Assembly: GCA_964202965.1 (NCBI GenBank)
Contig: CAXNKG010000036.1
Coordinates: forward strand, 1-33,901
DNA from: CAXNKG01 sp964202965
Lineage (GTDB): Bacteria > Acidobacteriota > Vicinamibacteria > Vicinamibacterales > UBA2999
Length of the DNA: 33,901 nucleotides
Direction: 5' to 3'
Positions 15,840 to 22,500 of this stretch are shown one piece after another (positions within the stretch are counted from its first letter, which is position 1; the number at the start of each line of letters is the position of its first letter). The notes under the pieces are model-generated. The model saw only the letters and a program-made list of their open reading frames with translations. It did not search any database and was not told the origin of the DNA. A program made the translations under genes and the position numbers.

Positions 15840-17006
15840 TCAGGGCGGCGTGGGTCTGCCGAATCTGGTTGCGTCAATGGCGACGTTCGGCTGCAGGGAC
15901 GTGATGTTGTACGTGCCACGCCCATTGGTCCAGATCACCTCCCACGTATAGGGCACCTTCACGCCGAGGCCCTGGACGTCCTGGTAATTGGAATACACGA
16001 CGGTAATCGGCACCGTGCCCACGGCCGTCGTGGAGTAACGGACGGACCGCACCAGCAAGCCAGTCCCTTTGTCGAAATACAGTTTGACGCGGCGCCCCCG
16101 TGGCGTCGCTCCGTCAATCACATCCACCGGGCGGTCGTCGATGCTGAGCGGCGGGAACCCGGTTCGCCAGTCCGTCAGGATCTGCTTGATCTGAGCCGGG
16201 AATGCCAATTGGGCGTCCAACCGGACTCCGTCGAGGCTTTCCCCGACAAGCGACATCAGCGTCACGGGCGTCAGGTCGGACGGACCCGCAGCCCAGCCCT
16301 CCCGGCCATTACAGGTGGTCGTGATGTCCCCGCCCCGCATGTGCACGACGGTGGCACGCATCTCTGGCCCCCTCGCGTAAACGTCCACCGGAACCTTCTC
16401 GAAATCGGAATCAAACCCCTCATACGTCCCCTTGGCCGTATAGCTGGTCAGCCTGGTCGCCGCCGCCGCTCCGCCAATCGCCTGGATGTACCGGTCCAGA
16501 ATCTGCTCGGCCGTCATCGTGACGCGCACGGCCCGAAGAGGCTGGATTTCATCGGGATCCTCGTCCGGCGGCACGGAGTACTGCAGCGCCAGGCTCGGGA
16601 TCGCCTTCGGCCGCTGGCTGCCGCGGTGGCAGGTGAAGCAGGTCACGTAGGGCGCCCCGCCGAAGTTCGTTTTGTTGATCGCGTTCATCATCCGAATCAT
16701 CGCGCGGCTTTTCTGCTTCAGCGGGGCATCGTCGGCGTACCGGGCCCAGCTCGCGCCGCTCGCCTCGCCATGACAATCCGAACAGTTCAGCGCGAGCGAG
16801 GCCGCGAAGAACCCCATTGTTTCCATGAACTCCTTGACGGGGATTCCGCGCAGCTCGCGGACGTCCTTGAATGCCTGCTCCGACATCATCGGTCGCGGTG
16901 CCGGTGGAGCCGCAGCGCCGGTCTGGGCGCGAACCACGGTCGATCCCACCAGGCCGGCCGTCAGCAGCCCGCACAGGCACAAGCCCCATCCCCTTACCAG
17001 AGTCAT
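15840..17006 (-). CDS. Exported c-type cytochrome of the photosynthetic-reaction-centre subunit family
   Basis: A 388-residue protein with a signal peptide ending VVRAQ and two heme sites, CSDCH (75-79) and CFTCH (123-127). The spacing and flanking pattern (NCSDCHGE, then MIRMMNAIN, then VTCFTCHRG) is that of the PRC-type cytochrome domain used widely by non-photosynthetic Acidobacteriota. From about 160 there is a second beta-rich domain (LDRYIQAIGG...) of outer-membrane lipoprotein-like type. It is an electron-transfer protein on the outer side of the inner membrane. A strong GGGAGG site precedes the ATG. Confidence 0.87.
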   Translation of the reverse strand: MTLVRGWGLCLCGLLTAGLVGSTVVRAQTGAAAPPAPRPMMSEQAFKDVRELRGIPVKEFMETMGFFAASLALNCSDCHGEASGASWARYADDAPLKQKSRAMIRMMNAINKTNFGGAPYVTCFTCHRGSQRPKAIPSLALQYSVPPDEDPDEIQPLRAVRVTMTAEQILDRYIQAIGGAAAATRLTSYTAKGTYEGFDSDFEKVPVDVYARGPEMRATVVHMRGGDITTTCNGREGWAAGPSDLTPVTLMSLVGESLDGVRLDAQLAFPAQIKQILTDWRTGFPPLSIDDRPVDVIDGATPRGRRVKLYFDKGTGLLVRSVRYSTTAVGTVPITVVYSNYQDVQGLGVKVPYTWEVIWTNGRGTYNITSLQPNVAIDATRFGRPTPP

Positions 17007-17028
17007 CAGGTCCTCCCGTCAACAGGAA

Positions 17029-17056
17029 ACAATACACACGCGCGCGTTCCCGTCAG
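17029..17056 (-). promoter_or_regulatory. Possible promoter of the 15840-17006 cytochrome gene
   Basis: On the minus strand, CTGACG (17056-17051) and TATTGT (17034-17029) are separated by 16 bases. Transcription would begin near 17022, just before the GGGAGG ribosome site of the gene starting at 17006. The -35 is imperfect. Confidence 0.35.
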
Positions 17057-17153
17057 AGGATAGCTCGGCCCGGTGTTTCTTGATATATCCGGCTGTCGTT
17101 CTGTGACGGTTGAAGGATGTGAAAATTTCCCCGCGCAGCACGCCGAACCGGCG

Positions 17154-18383
17154 CTACTGGAGCCGATGCCACAAAGGCTGGTTCGACGCGCTGTACAGCA
17201 CCAGGTTGCCGTCGTCCTGGAGAACAAGGCGGCTGTTCGAGTTTCCCGGAGTGTTCGTGGTCCAGACGGCACGGATCTGCCCGTCGTACACCACCAGGTT
17301 TCCATCCAACTGCATCAGCAGGTATCCGGCGCTCGTCCCGCCCGTGTTGCTGGCCCACGCGGCTCCGCCTCCGACATCGTCATAGAGCACCAGATTGCCG
17401 TCGCTCTGGTAGAGCAGGCGATAACGCCTGTTCGTCGACATCAGAAACTGTCCGGAACTCAGCCGCTCATTCCCCTGAAGACGATCTGACGGAACAACCT
17501 CAATCGTCACCGACGAACTCGCCGAACCTCCGCGCCCGTCAGACACCGTCGCCGTGACCGTGACGTTGCCGGACTGTCCCGGAGCCGTGTACGTGGTGCT
17601 TGTTGCGCTCGCGCTGGCGATCGTCCCTGCGGACGCCGTCCAGCGGTAGGTCAGCGAGTCTCCATCGGGGTCCGAGCCGGACGCGCTGATTGTTGTCGCG
17701 CGGCCTGTCTGCACTCTGCACGGGTTGCAGCTTGCGGTCACCGAAGGGGACCGGTTCGACGAGGTCGCTGTTCCGTACAGAAATCTCGCGCCGGCGATGT
17801 CGTCGCTCTGGACCGTGTCGATGTCGCTCGAGCGGCTGTTCATGATGGCGCTGACCGACTGCGAATGTTCGTCCGGATGATCGAGGCCGAGCGCATGGCC
17901 GAACTCGTGGATCGCCACGCGTCGCAGATCGTGCAGGGTGCCTCCGCCACTTGCCGATCGGCGGCTGCCGCGGTACGAGTTCCAGCTGTATCGCGTGTTG
18001 AAGACGACGTCCGCCTCGGTGAAGGCGCTGCCCCGGTACCACCAGACCGCCACGGCGAGCGTCTCGGCCCCAAATGCGTCACCGTAGACGTTGTCACCCC
18101 AGACCACGTTATTGATGTCGTTGCCGGACGCGTTTGCGACGGTTGAGTCCCGCACGACACGGAACGAGACAGTCGAGATGTATGAGTTCCAGATCCCGAG
18201 CGCGTTTTCGGCAACGACGTTCCAGCTCGAGCTGCCGTCGATGAGGCTTCCACTCGAGGATCCGAGCTGAAGCTGCATCACCGGGTTCCCGGTCCACTTC
18301 GGCCCGTTGTACCAGTATGTGAGGGCGGGCTGCCCCAGCCACCAGACGGCGGCGATTCCCGTCACGAGCAGGCGCGCCCTCAT
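17154..18383 (-). CDS. Secreted matrixin-type metalloprotease with Ig-like and B-lectin domains
   Basis: A 409-residue protein. After a short hydrophobic N-terminus comes an M10-like zinc protease domain (about 20-205) with HEFGHALGLDH (His159, His163, His169; Glu160 catalytic) and a Met-turn (SAIMNS, Met181). Next is a PKD/Ig-like domain (about 212-298, SGSDPDGDSLTYRW). Last is a bulb-type mannose-binding lectin domain (302-409) with three QxDGNLVxY sites (326, 358, 389). It likely cuts a glycosylated or polysaccharide-bound protein outside the cell. No pro-peptide Cys switch is seen. Its ATG overlaps the stop of the gene before it (ATGA). Confidence 0.88.
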   Translation of the reverse strand: MRARLLVTGIAAVWWLGQPALTYWYNGPKWTGNPVMQLQLGSSSGSLIDGSSSWNVVAENALGIWNSYISTVSFRVVRDSTVANASGNDINNVVWGDNVYGDAFGAETLAVAVWWYRGSAFTEADVVFNTRYSWNSYRGSRRSASGGGTLHDLRRVAIHEFGHALGLDHPDEHSQSVSAIMNSRSSDIDTVQSDDIAGARFLYGTATSSNRSPSVTASCNPCRVQTGRATTISASGSDPDGDSLTYRWTASAGTIASASATSTTYTAPGQSGNVTVTATVSDGRGGSASSSVTIEVVPSDRLQGNERLSSGQFLMSTNRRYRLLYQSDGNLVLYDDVGGGAAWASNTGGTSAGYLLMQLDGNLVVYDGQIRAVWTTNTPGNSNSRLVLQDDGNLVLYSASNQPLWHRLQ

Positions 18384-18949
18384 CGGCGTCGCGCGGCCGG
18401 CAACGCGCGGACGACGCGGGCCTTCAGCTCCGACAGCGGCATGGCGATCGCCGGAGCCGCCGACGGCCGCTCCTGGAGCGCGCCAATGCTCGCGACCTCC
18501 GCCACCGGACGGTCGTCAAGCGTCCAGACGCGATCGATGCCCGAGGCGTCGGGAGCCACCCGCAATAGTCCCTGAGTGAACCCGACGATCGGATTGATGG
18601 ATCGCTCGCGCCTGGCGAAGACGACACGCCGATCGCCAATCGCGAACCGCGGCATGTCGGCCACCGCCATGCCCACGCCGTCGATCTCCCCCCCGAGGAA
18701 CTCCAGGACCTCGACGACGCCGGCTCCGCGGGTCAGCGGTTCCGAGACGCGAAACACCACACGCGTCCTGATCACGCTTCCATCGCGCGTCCGCAGCCGG
18801 AACGGACGCACGTCGGTCACCTCGCCGACGAAAATGACATCGGCACGGGCGACGATTTCGGCGAATGTGAGGGAGTCGTACGTCGTAGCTCGCGCCGGAG
18901 CCACGCTGCCGATCGCCATGATGGACACGACAAGAAGCACCTTGAACAT
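18380..18949 (-). CDS. Exported protein of unknown function, coupled to the matrixin protease
   Basis: A 189-residue protein with a signal peptide (MFKVLLVVSIMAIGSVAPARA). The frame extends 45 codons upstream, but the ATG at 18949 has a GGGAGGA site and starts the signal peptide, so it is chosen. The sequence TYDSLTFAEIVARADVIFVGEVTDV, then RVVFRVSEPL, VLEFLGGEI and a segment about keeping a protein sound, is a secreted beta-rich protein often found beside matrixins (my recollection, not checked). Stop and next start overlap as ATGA, so the two are probably made together. It could be a chaperone or inhibitor of the protease (inference). Confidence 0.7.
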   Translation of the reverse strand: MFKVLLVVSIMAIGSVAPARATTYDSLTFAEIVARADVIFVGEVTDVRPFRLRTRDGSVIRTRVVFRVSEPLTRGAGVVEVLEFLGGEIDGVGMAVADMPRFAIGDRRVVFARRERSINPIVGFTQGLLRVAPDASGIDRVWTLDDRPVAEVASIGALQERPSAAPAIAMPLSELKARVVRALPAARRR

Positions 18950-19012
18950 GCCGGTTCCTCCCGAGAAAGGCCTCGATGCCTGGATGGTACCTCCAAGTCG
19001 CTGGAGGCGCCA

Positions 19013-19046
19013 GTGACCTAGCCTGTCACCCTCGTCGTCGTACAAT
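19013..19046 (+). promoter_or_regulatory. Possible promoter with operator-like palindrome before the methyltransferase gene
   Basis: TACAAT (19041-19046) is a good -10 hexamer, with no convincing -35. An inverted repeat GTGAC-N7-GTCAC (19013-19029) lies where a -35 would be, so it could bind a regulator. A methylase acting on its own promoter is one possibility. If TACAAT is the -10, the ATG that overlaps it (19045) cannot be the start, which favours GTG 19069. Confidence 0.3.
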
Positions 19047-19068
19047 GCGGCATCCGAGAACGGCTGCT

Positions 19069-19854
19069 GTGAACGCCATCCCATTCGACCTGTCCACCAG
19101 AGACGCTGTCGCCTGGCTCCGTGACATGCCGGCTGCGTCCGTGGACCTGCTGATCACCGATCCGGCGTATGAGTCGCTCGAAAAGCATCGCGCCATCGGG
19201 ACGACGACCAGGCTGAAGCACAGCAAGTCGTCCAGCAACGACTGGTTCGCCATCTTCCCGAACGCGCGCTTTGGCGAGCTGTTTCGCGAGGTGTACCGGG
19301 TCCTCAAGAAGGACTCGCACTTCTACCTGCTCTGCGATGCGGAAACGATGTTCGTTGCCAAGCCCGAGGCGGAGCTGGCCGGCTTCAAGTTCTGGAAGCC
19401 GCTCGTGTGGGACAAACAGTCGATCGGCATGGGCTATCACTACCGCGCGCGGTACGAGCTGATCCTGTTTTTCGAGAAAGGGAAGCGCAAGCTGAACGAT
19501 CTCGGCATGGCCGACATCATCGAAGTGTCGCGCGTCCGCGGCGGGTATCCGGCGGAGAAGCCCACCGAGGTGGCCGAGGCGCTCATCAATCAGAGCTCGT
19601 CGCCCGGGAACGTCGTCGCCGATCCGTTCATGGGGTCTGGGAGCGTGGGCGCCGCGGCCGTGCGGCTCGGGCGGCGGTTCCTCGGCAACGACCTGAATCC
19701 GGAGGCGGTGCGCATTGCCGCGAACCGGCTCCGCGAGTTCGGGGAAGGGACAGTGCCGGCCGACCTTCCGCCGGGAGTTTCGGATCCGCAGCTCGATCTC
19801 CTTGACAGCCGGCTAAAGCCGGCCTCCACGTACCCGGTCGATGACGGGCGCTGA
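19069..19854 (+). CDS. DNA methyltransferase (N6-adenine or N4-cytosine type)
   Basis: A 261-residue enzyme (from GTG 19069; ATG 19045 would add eight residues). The catalytic motif IV reads TDPAY (30-34), a variant of DPPY. The AdoMet motif I, DPFMGSGSVG, comes later (185-194), so motif order is IV then I, as in the beta group. The stretch after motif IV, with KHSKSSSNDWF, is a conserved-looking target or loop region. It overlaps the following nuclease gene by 14 bases, so it is read as the modification half of a restriction-modification pair. Its last codons include a dispersed palindrome (19808-19823) encoding DSRLKPAST. Confidence 0.88.
   Translation: MNAIPFDLSTRDAVAWLRDMPAASVDLLITDPAYESLEKHRAIGTTTRLKHSKSSSNDWFAIFPNARFGELFREVYRVLKKDSHFYLLCDAETMFVAKPEAELAGFKFWKPLVWDKQSIGMGYHYRARYELILFFEKGKRKLNDLGMADIIEVSRVRGGYPAEKPTEVAEALINQSSSPGNVVADPFMGSGSVGAAAVRLGRRFLGNDLNPEAVRIAANRLREFGEGTVPADLPPGVSDPQLDLLDSRLKPASTYPVDDGR
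19808..19823. repeat. GCCGGC-TAAA-GCCGGC palindrome in the methyltransferase C-terminus
   Basis: A perfect 6-bp inverted repeat with a 4-base loop, followed by CTCCACGTAC. It matches the palindrome at 307-322 in nrdJ apart from the loop. Here it is read on the strand that gives SRLKPAS in the protein. The methyltransferase therefore ends in repeat-derived residues. Confidence 0.55.
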
Positions 19855-20308
19855 ATACGCCGACCGGGTCGCCTCCTACATCGCCACCCGCTTTGCCTCG
19901 CGCGGGCTACAGGTCTACCGCGAGGTGCGCGTCGGCAAGACGATCATCGGCAAGGACCGCTGCGTCGATATCTTCTGCGTCAGCGAAGAAGGGCAGAAGG
20001 CATTCGCCATCGAATGCAAGTTCCAGGATAGCCAGGGGAGCGTGGACGAAAAGATCCCGTACGCGCTCGAGGACGTCCGCTCGCTCGCGATGTCGGGCTG
20101 CGTCGCGTACGGCGGCAGCGGGTTCTCCTCCGGCGTGCTCCACATGCTCGCGGCATCGCCGCACGCGGCGTACTGCATGCCGGAGCCGGGGCAGGCGATG
20201 AGCACCTCCGACACGCGCGAGCTGGACCACGTGCTGGCCGTGCACTTCGGCTGGTGGGACGTGATCGTCGAGAAGCGCGTCCCGGTCACCAGCGACCGCC
20301 TCATCTAG
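19841..20308 (+). CDS. PD-(D/E)XK superfamily nuclease, candidate restriction endonuclease
   Basis: A 155-residue protein with the PD-(D/E)XK arrangement: Glu28 in the first helix region, Asp43 (RCVDIFCV) and the Glu58-Cys-Lys60 triad half (FAIECKFQ). Between them lies a short beta-hairpin, and after them QGSVDEKIPYALEDVRSL, a helix typical of this fold. It overlaps the methyltransferase by 14 bases and precedes the phosphatase by two. It is most likely the cutting half of a small type II system; an HNH or GIY-YIG nuclease is excluded by motif. A repair nuclease of the same fold is the main alternative. Confidence 0.75.
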   Translation: MTGAEYADRVASYIATRFASRGLQVYREVRVGKTIIGKDRCVDIFCVSEEGQKAFAIECKFQDSQGSVDEKIPYALEDVRSLAMSGCVAYGGSGFSSGVLHMLAASPHAAYCMPEPGQAMSTSDTRELDHVLAVHFGWWDVIVEKRVPVTSDRLI

Positions 20309-20310
20309 CC

Positions 20311-20817
20311 ATGTTCAGGCGCGTGCTCACGAACTCGCCGGGCCAGCTGTTCCTGCACAGCATGCCGGGCCGCCGTGAGTCGATCGAGGAGTTCCAGCAC
20401 GAGGCCTCCGTGCAGGCCGTCAGCCGCGTTGTCTGTCTCACCGACGACCAGGAGATTGCCCGGAAGGCTCCCGAATACGCCGCCGCGATTGCCGACGGCA
20501 CGTTCACCTCCCCGCGCGACGTCTTCCCGATTCCCAACCTCGGCGTCCCGGACGACCGCAAGGCGTTCGTGGAGCTGGCGCGCGAGACCGCCGCGCGCAT
20601 CCGCGCCGGCGGCCGCGTGCTCGTACACTGCGCGCTCGGCATCGGCCGGACCGGGACGTTCGCCTGCTGTGTCCTCATGGAGCTCGGCTACGCCGAACAG
20701 GATGCCCGCGCCGCGATTCGCTCGGCTGGCGGCTACCCGGAAACCACCGAGCAGGACGATCTGATCACGTTCGTCGCGCGCCGGATCGGCAGTACGATTT
20801 CGAGCGAGGCACGGTGA
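20311..20817 (+). CDS. Protein-tyrosine/dual-specificity phosphatase
   Basis: A 168-residue cysteine phosphatase. The P-loop reads VHCALGIGRTG, with nucleophile Cys107 and Arg113. The general acid is probably in IPNLGVPDD, upstream of it. No signal peptide is seen, so it acts in the cytoplasm, on phosphotyrosine or a small phosphate ester. ATG 20311 lies two bases after the nuclease stop; the longer frame runs through the nuclease gene and is rejected. Its stop overlaps the next start. Its place in an operon with a restriction-modification pair is unusual. Confidence 0.85.
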   Translation: MFRRVLTNSPGQLFLHSMPGRRESIEEFQHEASVQAVSRVVCLTDDQEIARKAPEYAAAIADGTFTSPRDVFPIPNLGVPDDRKAFVELARETAARIRAGGRVLVHCALGIGRTGTFACCVLMELGYAEQDARAAIRSAGGYPETTEQDDLITFVARRIGSTISSEAR

Positions 20818-21353
20818 TGACGACAGCAGCGCTCACGATTTCACGCCCCGTCGAGGGCGATCACGCTCCCGGCATGGCCGGCTATGTGGCGGCCGCGCCT
20901 GCCCTGCACGACGCGGTCACGCAGTTAGCGATGCAGCGGGATGCGGTGCGGCAGCGGCTGTCCGGCGTGACCGCGACGCAGGCGGCGTACCGGTACGCGG
21001 AAGGGAAGTGGAGCGTGCGCGAAGTCGTCGGCCACCTGGCCGACGCCGAGCGCATCTTCGGCTACCGCCTGCTGCGCATCGGCCGCGGCGACGAGACGCC
21101 GCTGCCCGGCTTCGAGGAGAACGACTACGTGCCGGCCGGCAGGTTCGAGCAGCGCGACTTCGGCGACGTGCTCGAGGAATGGGTGGCCGTGCGCAACGCG
21201 ACCCTGGCGCTCGTCAGGGGGCTGCCCGCCGATGCCTGGAAGCGGAGCGGCATTGCCAACGGCAAGAAGGTCACGGCCGCGGCGCTCGTGTACGTGACCT
21301 ACGGGCACGTCGAGCACCACCAGCGCCTGCTCGCCGAGCGGTACAAGGTCTAA
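20817..21353 (+). CDS. DinB-fold protein
   Basis: A 178-residue four-helix protein of the DinB/YfiT superfamily. The three-His metal pattern can be placed: His in VREVVGHLADAERIFGYR, and His-x3-His in YVTYGHVEHHQRLL. The members usually bind a divalent metal; some are thiol-dependent transferases. GTG 20814 is an alternative start; ATG 20817 overlaps the phosphatase stop by one base. It closes the four-gene operon. A REP-like element lies four bases after its stop. Confidence 0.85.
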   Translation: MTTAALTISRPVEGDHAPGMAGYVAAAPALHDAVTQLAMQRDAVRQRLSGVTATQAAYRYAEGKWSVREVVGHLADAERIFGYRLLRIGRGDETPLPGFEENDYVPAGRFEQRDFGDVLEEWVAVRNATLALVRGLPADAWKRSGIANGKKVTAAALVYVTYGHVEHHQRLLAERYKV

Positions 21354-21356
21354 GCT

Positions 21357-21411
21357 CGGCGGGTCGTCCGCTCGGGTGGAACCACCCTCGCGGCCGGACC
21401 CGCCCTCCGTA
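21357..21411 (-). repeat. REP-like palindromic element, reverse-oriented copy
   Basis: Read on the minus strand this starts TACGGAGGGCGGGTCCGGCC and ends CCGAGCGGACGACCCGCCG, so it matches the left-end family (type B start and end) with changes in the middle. It occupies the gap after the DinB gene and could act as a transcription end structure. Confidence 0.6.
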
Positions 21412-21420
21412 CCAGGGGCG

Positions 21421-21429
21421 TGGTATTCT
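21421..21429 (+). promoter_or_regulatory. Possible extended -10 before the dienelactone hydrolase gene
   Basis: TGGTATTCT gives an extended -10 (TGnTATTCT). A second TATTCT lies at 21438-21443. No clear -35 is visible, because the REP-like element ends ten bases upstream. The leader to ATG 21529 would be about 90 bases. Confidence 0.25.
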
Positions 21430-21528
21430 CCCCGGGCTATTCTTCCGTTCCGCTGGGTCCGCTCGCGCCGGGCATTCAGGCGCGTCTCGGAGCCGGCCCA
21501 CGTACCACCCGCTGCAGAGGAGTCACTG

Positions 21529-22431
21529 ATGGAACCGACAAAACCGGCCGTGCCCGAAGAGGCGGTTGCCGCCTATAACCTGTACATCCACGGACACATC
21601 GACCGCCGCTCGTTCATGGACCGCGTGAAGAAGGTGGCCATCTCGAGCGCCGCCGCGGCGGCCATCGTCGACCAGCTGATGCCGAACTACGCGGCAGCTC
21701 AGCAGGTGGCGCCGACCGACCCGCGTATCCGGACCAGCCGCGAGACCGTTCCGTCGCCCCAGGGGCACGGCAACATCAGCGGCCTGCTCGTGCGCCCGGC
21801 CAACTCCGGCACCAACCGCCTGCCCGCCGTCCTCGTGATTCACGAGAACCGCGGCCTCAACCCGCACATCGAAGACATCGCGCGCCGCCTGGCGCTCGAG
21901 GGCTTCATGACGTTCGCGCCCGACGCGCTGACGTCGGTCGGCGGCTACCCGGGCGACGACGAGAAGGGTGGCGCGCTGTTCGGCAAACTTGACCGCCCCA
22001 AGATGAACGAGGACCTCTATGCCTCGGCGGTCTGGCTGAAGAAGCGCGCCGACAGCACGGGACGCCTCGGCGTCACCGGCTTCTGCTTCGGCGGCGGCGT
22101 CTCCAACCAGCTCGCCGTCCGCATGGGTGCGGATCTCCAGGCCGCGGTGCCGTACTACGGCGGCGCGCCGCCCGTGGCCGACGTGCCGAAGATCAAGGCC
22201 GCGGTGCTCGTGCACCACGGGCAGGAAGACAAGCGCCTCGTGGACGCGTATCCCGAGTTCGCGGCCGCGATGAAGGCCGCCGGCGTGACGAACGAGGGCC
22301 ACATCTACCCGGCCGCCGTGCACGGCTTCAACAACGACGCCACGCCGATGCGCTACAACAAGGCCGCGGCCGACGCGGCGTGGAAGAGCACGGTGGCGTG
22401 GTTCAACAAGTACGTGAAGGCCACGAGCTAG
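21529..22431 (+). CDS. Tat-exported dienelactone hydrolase family protein
   Basis: A 300-residue protein of the carboxymethylenebutenolidase family. A twin-arginine signal (DRRSFMDRVKK, Arg26-Arg27, then an Ala-rich run ending NYAAAQQ) follows an N-terminal extension of about 24 residues, so export is expected. The nucleophile is Cys186 (GFCFGGG). The other triad members fit HHGQEDKRLVD (Asp) and AAVHGFNND (His), and VIHENRGLN carries the activating Glu of the family. GAGGAG lies seven bases before the ATG. A heptamer repeat starts on its stop codon, followed by a strong terminator. Confidence 0.9.
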   Translation: MEPTKPAVPEEAVAAYNLYIHGHIDRRSFMDRVKKVAISSAAAAAIVDQLMPNYAAAQQVAPTDPRIRTSRETVPSPQGHGNISGLLVRPANSGTNRLPAVLVIHENRGLNPHIEDIARRLALEGFMTFAPDALTSVGGYPGDDEKGGALFGKLDRPKMNEDLYASAVWLKKRADSTGRLGVTGFCFGGGVSNQLAVRMGADLQAAVPYYGGAPPVADVPKIKAAVLVHHGQEDKRLVDAYPEFAAAMKAAGVTNEGHIYPAAVHGFNNDATPMRYNKAAADAAWKSTVAWFNKYVKATS

Positions 22432-22460
22432 GCTCTGGGCTTTAGGCTCAAGGCTCTAGG
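22431..22460 (+). repeat. Heptamer array (GGCTCTA-like, 4 units) on a TAG stop
   Basis: Four degenerate 7-base units (GGCTCTG, GGCTTTA, GGCTCAA, GGCTCTA) and a partial GG. The first G is the last base of the TAG stop of the dienelactone hydrolase. The same unit family occurs at 28678-28705. Confidence 0.75.
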
Positions 22461-22467
22461 AAAGGCG

Positions 22468-22500
22468 GGGCGGGCTGGAAACAGCCCGCCCTTTTTATTT
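22468..22500. terminator. Terminator between convergent genes
   Basis: A perfect 10-bp stem (GGGCGGGCTG / CAGCCCGCCC) with a GAAA loop is followed by TTTTTATTT. It ends the dienelactone hydrolase message. The minus-strand gene stops at 22495 inside the T-run, so the same hairpin could serve it, though an A-rich side on that strand gives only a weak U-run. Confidence 0.85.

Noticed and set aside
17105..17153. Possible terminator after the matrixin gene (CGCCG/CGGCG hairpin)
   Set aside because: The stem is only five pairs and the T-run is about ten bases away, so it is too weak to list.
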